DNA from: Corythucha ciliata
Taxonomy: Eukaryota > Arthropoda > Insecta > Hemiptera > Tingidae
DNA length: 64,000 nucleotides
NCBI GenBank assembly: GCA_038030265.1
Contig: CM075942.1
Location: forward strand, 46,280,751-46,344,750
Direction of reading: 5' to 3'
Made by a program: the position numbers and the translations under genes. The stretch's first letter is position 1; each line of letters opens with the position of its first letter. Below the pieces are notes generated by a model, which worked only from the letters and a program-made list of their open reading frames with translations, was not told the DNA's origin and ran no database searches. Shown one piece after another: positions 1-10,318 of the stretch.

Positions 1-241
1 AGTTGGTTGTGCTAGACATTGGATAAATTTTCAATTTCTCTTGTTAATGTCAATGCATCTAATTATTGAACTTATTTACGTGAATCAAATAAATAATGCA
101 ATTATTAGAAGTTCGGAATTTTCGAGTCATTCTCTTCCCTTTATTCGTTATAGGTTTTGTGTAAAGGTAAGGGACAAAAACTACTGAAGAATTGAGGTGA
201 GGTAATTCCTGTTGGCGAAAGAAGAGTTTCTTTGGTGCAAA
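1..241. other. Left flank, no gene seen
   Basis: AT-rich sequence left of the Harbinger insertion. I see no open frame, RNA gene or repeat match to the rest of the window here. Confidence 0.5.
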
Positions 242-244
242 TTA

Positions 245-288
245 AGCCGGGTTCACACGGAGTCGTGAACCGGGCGAGAGCACGACTT
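245..288 (+). repeat. Left terminal inverted repeat of Harbinger element
   Basis: 44 bp beginning AGCCGGGTTCACACGGAGTC, matching the reverse complement of 3056-3099 without a mismatch. Confidence 0.93.
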
Positions 289-421
289 GTACGACTGGCA
301 GTCGTGATCACTACCTAGTGTGAACTAGCGGTAGTGGTGACATGAGTCGTGCACGCCCTAAAAAACTCGTGGGCGAGACCACTCCAGCTTGTTGGAGTGA
401 TCTCGCCCGGCAGTAGTCAAG

Positions 422-1381
422 TTGATATCAAACGGCGTTGGTGTCATAATGTCGGTGTATAAAATGAGCGTGGCTCAAACTGTGGCGTTTGCCGAATTGT
501 ATCGCGACGCAGAGTGTTTGTGGAACATTAATTCGAGTGAGTACAAAAACCGTGACGCTAGGGACTCAGCGTTGAAAACGATAAGTAATAACATGAAAAT
601 CGATGGGTTTGGAGTACGCGAAGTCGCACAAAAAATAAAAAACATCAGATCGGCGTACTACCAAGAACTAAAAAAAATAGATAACTCGAAAAAATCAGGG
701 GCTTCTACTGAGGACATCTATGAACCAAAAGTTCCTTGGTTCAACATTTTGCATTCATTTTTGAAGAAAAGCCCAAAAATGAATGAAACAGACTCCAACT
801 TGATGATACAGTTCCCCCAACTTGATGCTTCAGGATCTTCAGACGAACTCAACACCGGAAACAGTGAACGTCACGCCGGCTCGGACTTCAAATCTCCTGA
901 AACATTGCCACAGACAAGCTCGTCTAAAAAAAGGCGCCTTGACGAACCTCCATCTTACATAGGGCAGGCAATCGACAAACTGGAGCGTATTCAGGCCAAT
1001 CTATCTGTGGAAACGGAGTTCGACGTTTGGGCTCGAAGTTTGGCAAAACAACTAAACAGCATGGAAACCTGGAGAGCTCTGAAGCTCCAAATTGATATCC
1101 AGAACCTTGTTTCTCAAGAAAGAATAATTGAAGAACGAGAGAAATATTTCCGCAACACTATCCAGCCAGAAAACCTCCTGTCAACAAGCCAACTTTCCCA
1201 AGAAGAACAAACGTCTTCAGTGTGCAGCACGAAGTCTCCAACAACCAGTTTCACGGAGTTAAAACCAGTTGCAGGAAAAAAGAAAAGTCACACGCCATTT
1301 CAACTTCAACGTAATGCGGATGAAAGCAGCTTGGATTCCTTGATTTCGTCGATTTGTTCTCCTTCCTCTGATTCTTATTAA
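422..1381 (+). CDS. Harbinger MADF/Myb-SANT-like DNA-binding protein
   Basis: A single-exon frame of about 310-319 residues. The first in-frame start is TTG at 422; ATG codons at 449 (residue 10) and 464 (residue 15) are more likely starts. Residues about 22-115 form a MADF domain: an opening FAELYRDAECLW segment, a basic middle with KIKNIRSAYYQELKK, and a closing PWFNILHSFL aromatic block. The rest is polar and charged, with a basic SSKKRRLDEPPSY stretch like a nuclear localisation signal and a glutamate/glutamine-rich helical part. In Harbinger elements this second protein binds the transposon ends and helps the nuclease enter the nucleus and act. It converges on the transposase gene. Function is from family knowledge; the domain is visible. 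Confidence 0.85.
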   Translation: MISNGVGVIMSVYKMSVAQTVAFAELYRDAECLWNINSSEYKNRDARDSALKTISNNMKIDGFGVREVAQKIKNIRSAYYQELKKIDNSKKSGASTEDIYEPKVPWFNILHSFLKKSPKMNETDSNLMIQFPQLDASGSSDELNTGNSERHAGSDFKSPETLPQTSSSKKRRLDEPPSYIGQAIDKLERIQANLSVETEFDVWARSLAKQLNSMETWRALKLQIDIQNLVSQERIIEEREKYFRNTIQPENLLSTSQLSQEEQTSSVCSTKSPTTSFTELKPVAGKKKSHTPFQLQRNADESSLDSLISSICSPSSDSY

Positions 1382-1636
1382 ATTAATGTGTGCGTTAAAA
1401 TTCTATTTCGGTTACCAAGATGTTTCATAGCGAAGTGTAGCACAGGAATGTATGTGTATAAATAAGAGTACAAAATTGCTTTTCTCAGTGAGGTACGATT
1501 TATTTCCTACCACAAAAAATACCTTAAATACATACAGTACATACATGTATATTGAAACACAACATAATGTTCTCTTTCCTGAACAACCAACGACATACAC
1601 GAGTGATCACTTTTGGAGCATTCATCCAAGTTAATA

Positions 1637-2934
1637 TTAACGAATCATTTCATTTTGCCATGGAACTGCTCCCGGTCCATTGAAATATTCGCAGTAATGA
1701 TTTCTTCGTTCTCTGGCATTACCATCAGGAAATCTTGGAGGGCATTGGCGCAAACTCACCAGTGCCCTGCTTTGTTTGTTTTCTCCCCTCGAACCAGGTA
1801 TGAAAGTGCCGTTTTCGACGTCTTCCTTATCAATAACTGTTGAAGAATTACAATCTGAGCCGGATCTTGACTGTATCCAGTTGTGTAAGGCACAAGCTGC
1901 TTTCACTATTTTTACAGCAGTTGGTACGGATGTAGCTATGGGCTTCTCAAACACTCGAAATCGTGACACTAAGAGTCCGAAAGCATTTTCTACAGTCCTT
2001 CTGGCTCTCGAAAGCCGGTAATTAAATATTTTACACTTATAATTCAACTCTCTTCTTGGGTAGGGCCTCATCAAGTACGATTTCAAAGGGAATGCTTCGT
2101 CTCCAAGAAATACGAAACCGTCTGGAATCTGCAGACTGTTGTTTTCAATGTTTTTTTTTAAAGAACAATTGTCAAAAACTCCACCATCGGAATGTCTTCC
2201 TTGGGCTCCGACATCAATGTACAGGAACTGGTACTTGGCATCAGCCACAGCCATGAGTATCACACTGAAGGAATGTTTGTAATTGTAATATTCACTGCCA
2301 CTAAACATTGGAGCTCGAATGTTCACGTGTTTACCGTCTATAGCTCCGACGCATCCCGGAAAATTCCACATTTCATTGAAAGCTCGCTCCACTTCTGTCC
2401 AAGCTTCTTCACTATTCGGTACCTGAAATGAAATCCTATTACTTCTGGAATATAACATAGTCTCTTGCGTACTCTGTTAGCATACCTTAATGTAATCCTG
2501 CAAAGCTTCGTAAATCGCATCCAGAACCACAGGGACGAACTCACTGATGGTATTTTTTGGTATTCTGAACAAATACTGGAGGCTTGCGAAAGAATCCCCA
2601 GTAACCAAAAATCTTAAAGTGACGTTCAGCTTGGCATCTGGCGGAATTGCTTTCCTCATATTAGTGTCGCGTTTTTCAATTTTTGATTTGACCTTCTGGA
2701 GCAGTATCCAATGAAGAATTGGAGGTAACCGAAAAAAATTCCTGTGACCACCTTCGTCTTTGATACACAATTCCCTGCAAAGAGAATTTGTGGCACCAAG
2801 AGTGTCCCTCCTCTTCACCCACTCACGAACCCACATACGCCTTTTTTTTCTTGGTTTTTTTTTTTTTTTACCAGCCTTCTCAACTCGTAGTTGAGAAGTC
2901 CACATAAAACTTTCGCGGCCTCACGCTCTGCCAT
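1637..2934 (-). CDS. Harbinger DDE transposase, two exons, one frame change
   Basis: Coding exons are 2934-2486 and 2422-1637, separated by a 63-bp intron (2423-2485) with GT at its donor and TTTCAG at its acceptor. The frame runs straight across the splice (DYIK then VPNSEEAW). The N-terminus (ATG at 2934, MAEREAAKVL) and the basic block RRMWVREWVKRR are in different frames, and the change falls in a run of 15 T on the plus strand (2855-2869). It may be a real slippage mutation or a sequencing error. The nuclease core shows GAIDGKHVNIRAP, then YIDVGAQGRHSDGGVF, then FLGDEAFPL, then RARRTVENAFGLL, which supply the DDE acidic residues in the usual order and spacing. The stop lies at 1637. The identification is strong; whether an active protein is made is unknown. 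Confidence 0.9.
2423..2485 (-). other. Intron of Harbinger transposase
   Basis: Minus-strand sequence begins GTATGC and ends ATTTCAG. Removing it joins two frames that together give a continuous DDE nuclease, and retaining it introduces stops. Confidence 0.85.
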
Positions 2935-3055
2935 CTCTACCTGAACTGAGCGGGAGAGTAAAAATTCGGAGGGTCGTGGAAAAAACTCTGTGTGAACTAG
3001 GAATGGTCGTAGGCCCAAAATAGTGAAAAAGCAAGTCGTGAGACTTGCGCATTAT

Positions 3056-3099
3056 AAGTCGTGCTCTCGCCCGGTTCACGACTCCGTGTGAACCCGGCT
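3056..3099 (-). repeat. Right terminal inverted repeat of Harbinger element
   Basis: 44 bp ending GACTCCGTGTGAACCCGGCT, the exact inverted partner of 245-288. Confidence 0.93.
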
Positions 3100-3103
3100 T
3101 TTA

Positions 3104-3808
3104 TGCTGTTTTATTTGTTTTTGACTTAAATGAAATGGCTATGTTTACACCATTGAATCACTATTTCGCTCGGGAAGTTGAAACAAGGAACTTGCAACTT
3201 TAAAAATTATTGCTCCAATGATAAGAATTAGAGGGGATAGGTGAGGGGGGAAGCACCAACACGCAAGCGCGAATGGCTTCTGCTGTCAACTGCGAAAACG
3301 AGACAGCGCCAGCTGTTCTGTCCTCGTCCCCCACTCCTCTGTTAACTCTTGTTAATATATTTTTTCCCCCTGGGGCGGGACGCAGCGCCGTGGAGGTGGG
3401 GGTGATGTAACTAAAAAGGGCGTTATGTTAAGCGATAGAGAAAAGGAGCTCGGTCCGGGGAATTATTCACCGCTCGGTGAATGAGCCCGGCGAGATCAGG
3501 GACGAGCGGGAGGGAATAGCCCGAAAGCGTCAACATATCCTTGGGGAAACTGCTTGTTATCCACAACACCTAGGGTTTTTACAAATATGGCCCTGGGATT
3601 TGATATAAAACCCGGGGAATTCTCTAATTAGAAAAAAAAAGGGTCTTGGAGTCCTAGTCGAGAGTGTACGTCGAGTCTTTGGGGGGGAACCGTGCCTCTG
3701 CGAACTGCCCGGCGTGCTCCGCTCGTCTACGTTACCGCAAACCCACGCTAGAGAACCTCTAGAGCACCGCTAGAGAACCTATAATCAGACAGGTAAAATC
3801 ACAGACGC
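3104..3808. other. Non-coding, no feature recognised
   Basis: Moderately GC-rich stretch with runs of C and G and no open frame with recognisable similarity. I see no tRNA or repeat copy elsewhere in the window. Confidence 0.4.
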
Positions 3809-3921
3809 CATGTTCGCTCTTATCAATTATCAGCATTGTAAAATCCACCTTTTGTTGATGTTTTGTGGATGTCAACAAACCACCCCCAACCGTTCTTATT
3901 AAACTGATAAGAGCGAACATG
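3809..3921. repeat. Short inverted-repeat element
   Basis: A perfect 17-bp inverted repeat, CATGTTCGCTCTTATCA at 3809-3825 and its complement at 3905-3921, encloses 79 bases. This resembles a tiny MITE or a hairpin. It overlaps the 3' end of the THAP reading frame below, so the last part of that frame may be insertion sequence. No target duplication is clear. Confidence 0.5.
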
Positions 3922-4414
3922 TCGCCGTATGCGTCTACTCATCTTTAAAGGTTCCTTAGCACCGCTAGTGATAGCTACAATCGCCAATATAAGTGAAGTA
4001 GCTATATACATACGTTTTGGCACGCAGGATGGTAAGATAAATGTGGTAGGGATCACCCCTGGTTTTAAACGGATTGTTATATTTTTGTTTTTAGCGGTGA
4101 ACATTCGAGCGTAAAATAAATTCTCCACGTCATTTTCAATCTGAAAAAATGACTATGAGTGCTGCGTATACTCTATAATCGGATTGTTACACTGAAATAC
4201 TGAAAAGTACCAATCAAAATTTACTTACGTCGAAATGATCTTCACAAACGAAGAACTTTGATTTTGGAGAGAGGGGTTTTGTGCCACTTCTTAATGCTTT
4301 AATCCACAGAGATCTCTGAGGCTCCTTTGAAGGCAGTGAAATGTAAAGTTTTTGGGGGGCAGTCATTGTCGAATTTGTGCAACTAGGGACGAAACAGTAT
4401 TTATATACCAGCAT
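3823..4414 (-). pseudogene. THAP-domain protein gene, two exons, probably a fragment
   Basis: Exon 1 is 4414-4229 and exon 2 is 4140-3823. They are separated by an 88-bp intron (4141-4228) with donor GTAAGT and acceptor TTTTTTCAG. The spliced product has a C2CH THAP zinc finger of about 90 residues: CFVPSCTNS supplies the first two cysteines, SLWIKALR the tryptophan, FVCEDHFD the last cysteine and histidine, and the closing box reads GVIPTTFILP. THAP domains bind DNA and occur in host transcription regulators and in P-element and Kolobok-type transposases. Beyond the domain only about 65 unassigned residues follow, and their end runs into the inverted repeat at 3809-3921. The piece is therefore probably a truncated transposase or regulator. 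The domain call is firm; the host function is unknown. Confidence 0.75.
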
Positions 4415-4710
4415 TTTTAACGTTAAAACGCGTCAAAACAACACAAATTCAGGCACCGAAAAGTATGTTGGTTACACAGTTAAAAAAAAAAGATGAAAAG
4501 CGTTATAGCACCATGACAACTGACAGGGGGACTCCGATGCACAACTTCTCGAAAACTCTGTTTTAGAAAACGAGTTTTAAAACGATCGGTACTGGAACGT
4601 AAATGCGAATGGGTGACTACAGTCGGACCAGAGCAATCGTTTCATTTCAAACCCTTTCACGTTGCCATCCCGTCAATTTTGAAGTGGCTTAACTTATAAC
4701 TAGCGCGTTA
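4415..4710. other. Non-coding spacer
   Basis: Region upstream of the THAP exon, possibly including its promoter. Nothing recognisable is visible. Confidence 0.4.
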
Positions 4711-4880
4711 GGCTCGTTTCACATATACGCGGTTTCACGCGGCGCGGTTTTGGCTGCCGCGTAGTGACTACGTACACCTTTACACACGTGCGGTACATAT
4801 TACTTGGTTCGATGAGAAAGTGGCATTCACGCGGATTACACGCGGGGGCCTCGTGAAACCGCGTTTGTGTGAAAAGAGCG
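4711..4880. mobile_element. MITE, 170 bp, Harbinger-like
   Basis: The ends are inverted copies: GGCTCGTTTCACATATACGC on the left, and GCGTTTGTGTGAAAAGAGCG on the right reads as its imperfect complement. The flanks are TTA (4708-4710) and TTG (4881-4883), a near match to a TWA target duplication. There is no coding capacity. It abuts the truncated THAP frame on its right. Confidence 0.6.
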
Positions 4881-5033
4881 TTGGGAAATGCTTAACGTAG
4901 ATTGTTCACGTGCTCCTTTTATAGCGCTGAAGAAGATTACTTCACCCTGATGCTTGGAAGAGAATCTGAAGAAGGATACACCGTCCTTTCCAGCCCTCGA
5001 GTAGCACCCAACAAACGCGTAGTTCACCGGCAT
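4881..5033 (-). pseudogene. Decayed THAP-domain fragment
   Basis: The minus-strand frame starting at 5033 reads FVGCYSRAGKDGVSFFRFSS, which matches the start of a THAP domain. The first zinc cysteine appears replaced by alanine (AFVGC), and the conserved tryptophan and CxxH are absent. The frame ends at the neighbouring MITE, whose insertion may have cut it. It is separate from the better preserved THAP gene at 3823-4414. Confidence 0.5.
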
Positions 5034-5170
5034 TTCGTTCTTTTTGGATCGGTCGAATAAACGCCATTTGTGTATTATAGAATAAAAAGACCACGTTTTG
5101 ATGATTCTCTAGTCAAAATTCATTTTCCAGTAACTTAGGGACAAGACTTCTTGGCCGAGCGATGTGGGGA

Positions 5171-6334
5171 ATACACATTCTGTTCTGCCTCAGTGACTGA
5201 AAATCGGAAGAAACTATCTACGTCTGTGGATCAATTGCTTTACAATAGACCTAAATTTCAGCTCATAAAACATAAAACAACTTTTGGAACGTTAAAATTA
5301 AGTAAATATAAATAAATCACTCAATACTGTAATAAATTTGGGGTAACCAGGAAAGTTAATTTAACCCAACTCTTATCTCGTGTCCGTTCCCGATTAAAAC
5401 GAATGTGAATGGAGAAGACGGGTGAACAAATGATGAATTCCTCTAGAGCAAAATATTATGTAAATGTAAAACGCTAAAGCCGGCTTCACATGTGATCTGA
5501 AAAAAGCTCAGCTTTGAGCTGTATCCAATGAAATAGAATTAATTCAAAGGCGGGCTGCTCTTTGATTGGCTACAGCTCAAAGCTTAAGCTGCCACAGCTC
5601 GCATGTGAAGGCGGCTTAATAGTTTTTTGAACTTGCGCTTTTTCTCAATTTTATTTGTGAATTAGCAATGTTTTTCTCAATTCAGTCAGCTACGAATTAT
5701 TAGCGAATTTTTTCAGTTATATCTGTGAATGGTCGCTTTTTTTCAATTTTAACCGCAGACTTAATCCACGAGTAGCAATAAATTGGCGTTTTTTCCGACA
5801 TTTCAAAGAACAGTGCACATGGGCCTCGAATGGCTATACTCCAAGCTATATGCAATAGACTAATGAGAAAACGGACCAAAAACCAACGACAGAGGCAAAA
5901 CGTTCCGTTTCGGCGCCTACAAACCGTTATGGAGGCGTTTTGGCCGGGACCGGAAAATAAATTCCAATCCTAAAACCATGAACATATCTGAAATTCCCAA
6001 TTTTCCCATATTTAAGCTTTTCGGGGGGTACGCTACTGTTAACAAGTTTTCTCGCCCAGTCGAACTGAACGATTTAATGATTTGTGTTGTGTGCGAAGAC
6101 AACGACTCCGTCGGTGAAGTTTACTTTAAGAGATTCCGGTAAAATATTACGTTGGATTTGCTCGACCATACTACTGTTATTTTAAGATTAAAATTAATAT
6201 TTTATTTAATCTGTTCGGAGATACGCTTGTAGACGAACAACAAGAACAAGCAAGGAGGTGCCGCTAACTGGCGGCTGAAACGTGAGTCAAGGTGTGCCCA
6301 CAAAGTTGTTAGTGAAAGAGAGTGATTGATTTTA
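5171..6334. repeat. 1.16-kb direct repeat, copy A
   Basis: This segment runs from ATACACATTCTG to GTGATTGATTTTA and recurs at 7434-8606. By eye I count only about five to seven base differences and one 9-base indel near 5955 and 8221, in agreement with the lengths of 1164 and 1173. It includes a 139-bp MITE. Short open frames inside it are not recognisable proteins. An abundant inverted repeat element sits exactly between the two copies. Confidence 0.9.
5478..5616. mobile_element. MITE (GCCGGCTTCACATG family), Harbinger-like
   Basis: 139 bp with inverted ends AGCCGGCTTCACATGTGATC and GCATGTGAAGGCGGCT, flanked by TAA on both sides (5475-5477 and 5617-5619). The interior is itself partly palindromic around AGCTTTGAGCTGTA. 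The same family occurs at 7741-7879 and as layer 2 of the nest at 50980-53916. Confidence 0.75.
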
Positions 6335-7433
6335 GTGCATTTCATTCTGAAAATGCACTATTGGTCTCGTCGTGATGGTGGCAAACATGGGTCATGTCAT
6401 GTTTTTTTCACGTTTCAGAACCTCTAGAACACGAATTCAGTGGTCTCCGGAATTCATATATATATATCTCTATATATATTTCTTTATATATATATTGGTT
6501 TATTTATTTATTTATAAGCTTATGGCCGTTTCCTTGTTAGCACGATAACTCTCGTAGAAGTTGATTTAGCGGAACGCGCTTTGGCACAAAAATCAGTAGT
6601 CATAAGACACCGGTCGGTATTGCATTTGGGCCAAATCGGTCAAGGTGGAGGGGGGGAAAATCGGGCTTGAAATCGTCAAAAAATCACTAAAAATCACCTG
6701 TTGATTCTAGAAGCAACATATTCGGTACGTATACTCCATATTAGACTAGCCTTTGATTCCCATTTTAATTTTTTGAAAAAGTCAAGGGGGAGGGGGTGGT
6801 GCCCCCGGGGTGGAAGTAAGTGTGTGGCCTTGTTAGCACGATAACTCTCGTAGAAATTAATTTAGCAGAACGCGCTTTATCTAAAAAATCAGTAGTCATA
6901 AGATCCCGATCGGTATTGCATTTGGGCCAAATCGGTCAAGGTGGAGGGGGGGAAAATAGGGGTTGAAATGGTAAAAAAATCACTAAAAATCACCAGTTCA
7001 TTCTAGACGCATCATATTCGGTACGCATACTCCATGTTAGACTAGCCTTTGATTCCCATTTTAATTTTTTGAAAAAGTCAAGGGGGAGGGGGTTGTGCCC
7101 CCGGGGTGGAAATAAGTGTGTGGTCACGTTAGCACGATAACTTTCGTACAAATTAATTTAGCGGAACGCGCTTTATCTAAAAAAATCAGTAGTCATAAGA
7201 CACCGGTCGGTATTGCATTTGGGCCAAATCGGTCAAGGTGGTGGGGGGAAAAATACGGCTTGAAATGATCAAAAAATCACTACAAGTCACCAGTTGATTC
7301 TAGAAGCATCATATTCAGTACGTATACTCCATGTTAAAGTAGCCTTTGATTCCAATTTTAATTTTTTGAAAAAGTCGAGGGGGAGGGGGTGATGTCCCCG
7401 GGGTGGAAGTAAGTGTGAGGCCTTGTTAGCACG
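6335..7433 (-). mobile_element. HINE/Helentron-like repeat, copy a, truncated, with three ~300-bp units
   Basis: On the reverse strand the element's tail is at the left: the hairpin AGTGCATTTCATTC..GAAAATGCACT, then a conserved block containing GACCACTGAATTCGTG on the other strand, then an AT-rich microsatellite. Next come three copies of a ~300-bp unit, near 6521, 6824 and 7121, each including TTAGCACGATAACT and the phrase for ACCGATTTGGCCCAAATGC in reverse. The head (TTCGCTCCGGCAGCTGG) is missing. The array stops abruptly at 7433, where direct repeat copy B begins. Confidence 0.7.
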
Positions 7434-8606
7434 ATACACATTCTGTTCTGCCTCAGTGACTGAAAATCGGAAGAAACTATCTACGTCTGTGGATCAATTG
7501 CTTTACAATAGACCTAAATTTCAGCTCATAAAACATAAAACAACTTTTGGAACGTTAAAATTAAGTAAATATAAATAAATCACTCAATACTGTAATAAAT
7601 TTGGGGTAACCAGGAAAGTTAATTTAACCCAACTCTTATCTCGTGTCCGTTCCCGATTAAAACGAATGTGAATGGAGAAGACGGGTGAACAAATGATGAA
7701 TTCCTCTAGAGCAAAATATTATGTAAATGTAAAACGCTAAAGCCGGCTTCACATGTGATCTGAAAAAAGCTCAGCTTTGAGCTGTATCCAATGAAATAGA
7801 ATTAATTCAAAGGCGGGCTGCTCTTTGATTGGCTACAGCTCAAAGCTTAAGCTGCCACAGCTCGCATGTGAAGGCGGCTTAATAGTTTTTTGAACTTGCG
7901 CTTTTTCTCAATTTTATTTGTGAATTAGCAATGTTTTTCTCAATTCGGTCAGCTACGAATTATTAGCGAATTTTTTCAGTTATATCTGTGAATGATCGCT
8001 TTTTTTCAATTTTAACCGCAGACTTACCCCACGAGTAGCAATAAATTGGCGTTTTTTCCGACATTTCAAAGAACAGTGCACATGGGCCTCGAATGGCTAT
8101 ACTCCAAGCTATATGTAATAGACTAATGAGAAAACGGACCAAAAACCAACGACAGAGGCAAAACGTTCCGTTTCGGCGCCTACAAACCGTTATGGAGGCG
8201 TTTTGGCCGGGACCGGAAAAACGGACCAATAAATTCCAATCCTAAAACCATGAACATATCTGAAATTCCCAATTTTCCCATATTTAAGCTTTTCGGGGGG
8301 TACGCTACTGTTAACAAGTTTTCTCGCCCAGTCGAACTGAACGATTTAATGATTTGTGTTGTGTGCGAAGACAACGACTCCGTCGGTGAAGTTTACTTTA
8401 AGAGATTCCGGTAAAATATTACGTTGGATTTGCTCGACCATACTACTGTTATTTTAAGATTAAAATTAATATTTTATTTAATCTGTTCGGAGATACGCTT
8501 GTAGACGAACAACAAGAACAAGCAAGGAGGTGCCGCTAACTGGCGGCAGAAACGTGAGTCAAGGTGTGCCCACAAAGTTGTTAGTGAAAGAGAGTGATTG
8601 ATTTTA
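7434..8606. repeat. 1.17-kb direct repeat, copy B
   Basis: Second copy of 5171-6334 with a 9-base insertion near 8221 and a few substitutions. Its right flank (ACATTTTTG) differs from copy A, where the HINE-like hairpin follows instead. Confidence 0.9.
7741..7879. mobile_element. MITE (GCCGGCTTCACATG family) within copy B
   Basis: Same element as 5478-5616, carried along in the duplicated segment, with TAA on both flanks. Confidence 0.75.
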
Positions 8607-10318
8607 CATTTTTGTTTAGGGAACTTCATGACTAGCTTCCAGAAAAAAAAAGGGAAAAGGAATAGGTAAGAATTTTACTTTGATTTATTGCTTCCTCAAG
8701 GCCGGAGAGGACGTATAGGCACTATAATTTTGGAAACAACATTTATTTCCTGTAATTTTTAAAATAATATTTAGTCCTCCTAATAAGTGTTAGCTATAAA
8801 ACCAATTATCAGCAGAATAATATTACATGACAGGGGTGGAAATGGAATTACGGAATGGAATTTGGCGGTTAGCCCCTCCCACCAATAATCTTAAGAAGAG
8901 TATACTAAAATTGTAGTAAGTATGTAGTATTTTGAGAGATTTCTTTCATCTTCCTGTTGAAGGGAGAGCTGGACGCAAGTGATTCCTCGAGCACCCTCCA
9001 GTCATCCATCGCCTGACGCTTGCATAACGCAGCATCAATTTTCTCGTCTTTTTTCTGCACCATTCCCGGATTCAAAGTTCTCGTTTCACTCTCCAGGAAA
9101 TGTTGCATACTCACACTATAAGTCGAAACATGGGTATATATGGGCCGCGAAAAGACGACCCTCAGGAACTTGTAATTTTGATGAAATTAAGATAGTATAA
9201 ACAAACAATGTCGCTGTTACATAGACCCAAAACTTTCAAATTCGCAGTATTTGGCCCCGAGATGCGTAATTTTTGGACTATATCTGGCAGGCTTTGAACG
9301 CTGTTGGTGCCCAGCACCCTCGGCCACTGAAAAAATATCCCTGAAACTTTCAAATCCACGAAATTAAGACGTTAAACGCGCGGTATCGTGAATTTTAGGC
9401 AGGATGCTCACAATTTCGCTGATATTTGCCTAATGTGGAAATTTTGAGGTTTTTCATCTGCAGCGCGCTGTCCTGGGAAGCTAGCCCGGGCTCTACGATC
9501 ACTTTAAAAATAGCCCCGAGACTTGCCATTTCCCGGATATTTAGACCCTTTAGCGCAACTTAAAATTGCGCGGATATTTAGAACCGGAAACTTATAATTT
9601 CGTGGGTATTTATAGCGCTAAATGATGCACTTACGGTGCTATTTTTCTCAATTTTAGCTGCCCCGAATTAGCGTTTTTCGCGTTTTTCTAGCCTTGAAGC
9701 GATTTAGCGAAAAATTTGTTTTTCGGGCGGAATTGAAGGATTATTTGGGTATTTGGGTTAGGGGAGCAAAATGTTCAGTTTCAGCTCCCTGACACGGGGT
9801 CACACCACCCTGTGTGACAGACTCTATACAAACTTTATTTGTGGGCGGGTCGTGCCACCCGGGTAGACAGGCAGATAGTTTTGAAATGGCGAACTGACAG
9901 AGTGTACCTCGTTTCGAACATAGACGAGTTGAAGAAGGGTGGGCATACATACCTACCCATAGTTAAGGCCTATTTACATGTGCCGAGACAGTGCACACGG
10001 CCGAGTGAACCCATGAGTAATCACCACAGACAGTGCCAGTGATTTTGCCTCAGCCCAGTACTCGGCCTAGCCACTCGGCCAAGCTACTCTGTTGGTGTAA
10101 TTAGGTCTTTATAGCGTCCCAATGCTTCCATTACTTTTACATATAAACGTTTTTCATGACTTTCCGTATGAGGGCTAAGGAGGGAATGAGTCATATGAAT
10201 AAAGACTCGATTTTTTCCAGGAACATCATACCCGTAGAAAACATGGAAGTAAAAGAGCATGACCTTATACTTCAAGTACGCTCATCTGTTTATGAATAAA
10301 AATTATGATTTTTATTCA
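8607..10318. other. Non-coding, scattered low-complexity repeats
   Basis: No convincing gene. 9600-9720 includes phrases of the dispersed GCGAATTAGCGTTTTTC / CTCAATTTTAGC repeat. A short minus-strand frame at 8905-9114 (69 codons) has no recognisable match and no supporting splice context. Confidence 0.4.

Larger units (their letters stand above)
245..3100. mobile_element. PIF/Harbinger DNA transposon, nearly complete
   Basis: A 2.86-kb element whose two ends are inverted copies of each other. It is flanked on both sides by the trinucleotide TTA (242-244 and 3101-3103), the TWA-type target duplication of PIF/Harbinger elements. One extra base separates the right repeat from its TTA. Inside are the two genes expected of the superfamily: a MADF (Myb/SANT-like) DNA-binding protein on the plus strand and a DDE nuclease on the minus strand, arranged tail to tail. 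The end repeats are identical over 44 bp, and the only visible lesion is a frame change in a 15-T run at the transposase start. Both facts suggest recent insertion. Assignment to the superfamily is firm; current activity is inference. Confidence 0.93.

Noticed and set aside
5171..8606. LTR pair interpretation of the 1.16-kb direct repeats
   Set aside because: No TG..CA ends, primer site, purine tract or gag-pol between them; the interior is a HINE-like array.
8905..9114. 69-codon minus-strand frame with a charged, exon-like composition
   Set aside because: It might be an exon, but no splice partners or family were recognised.
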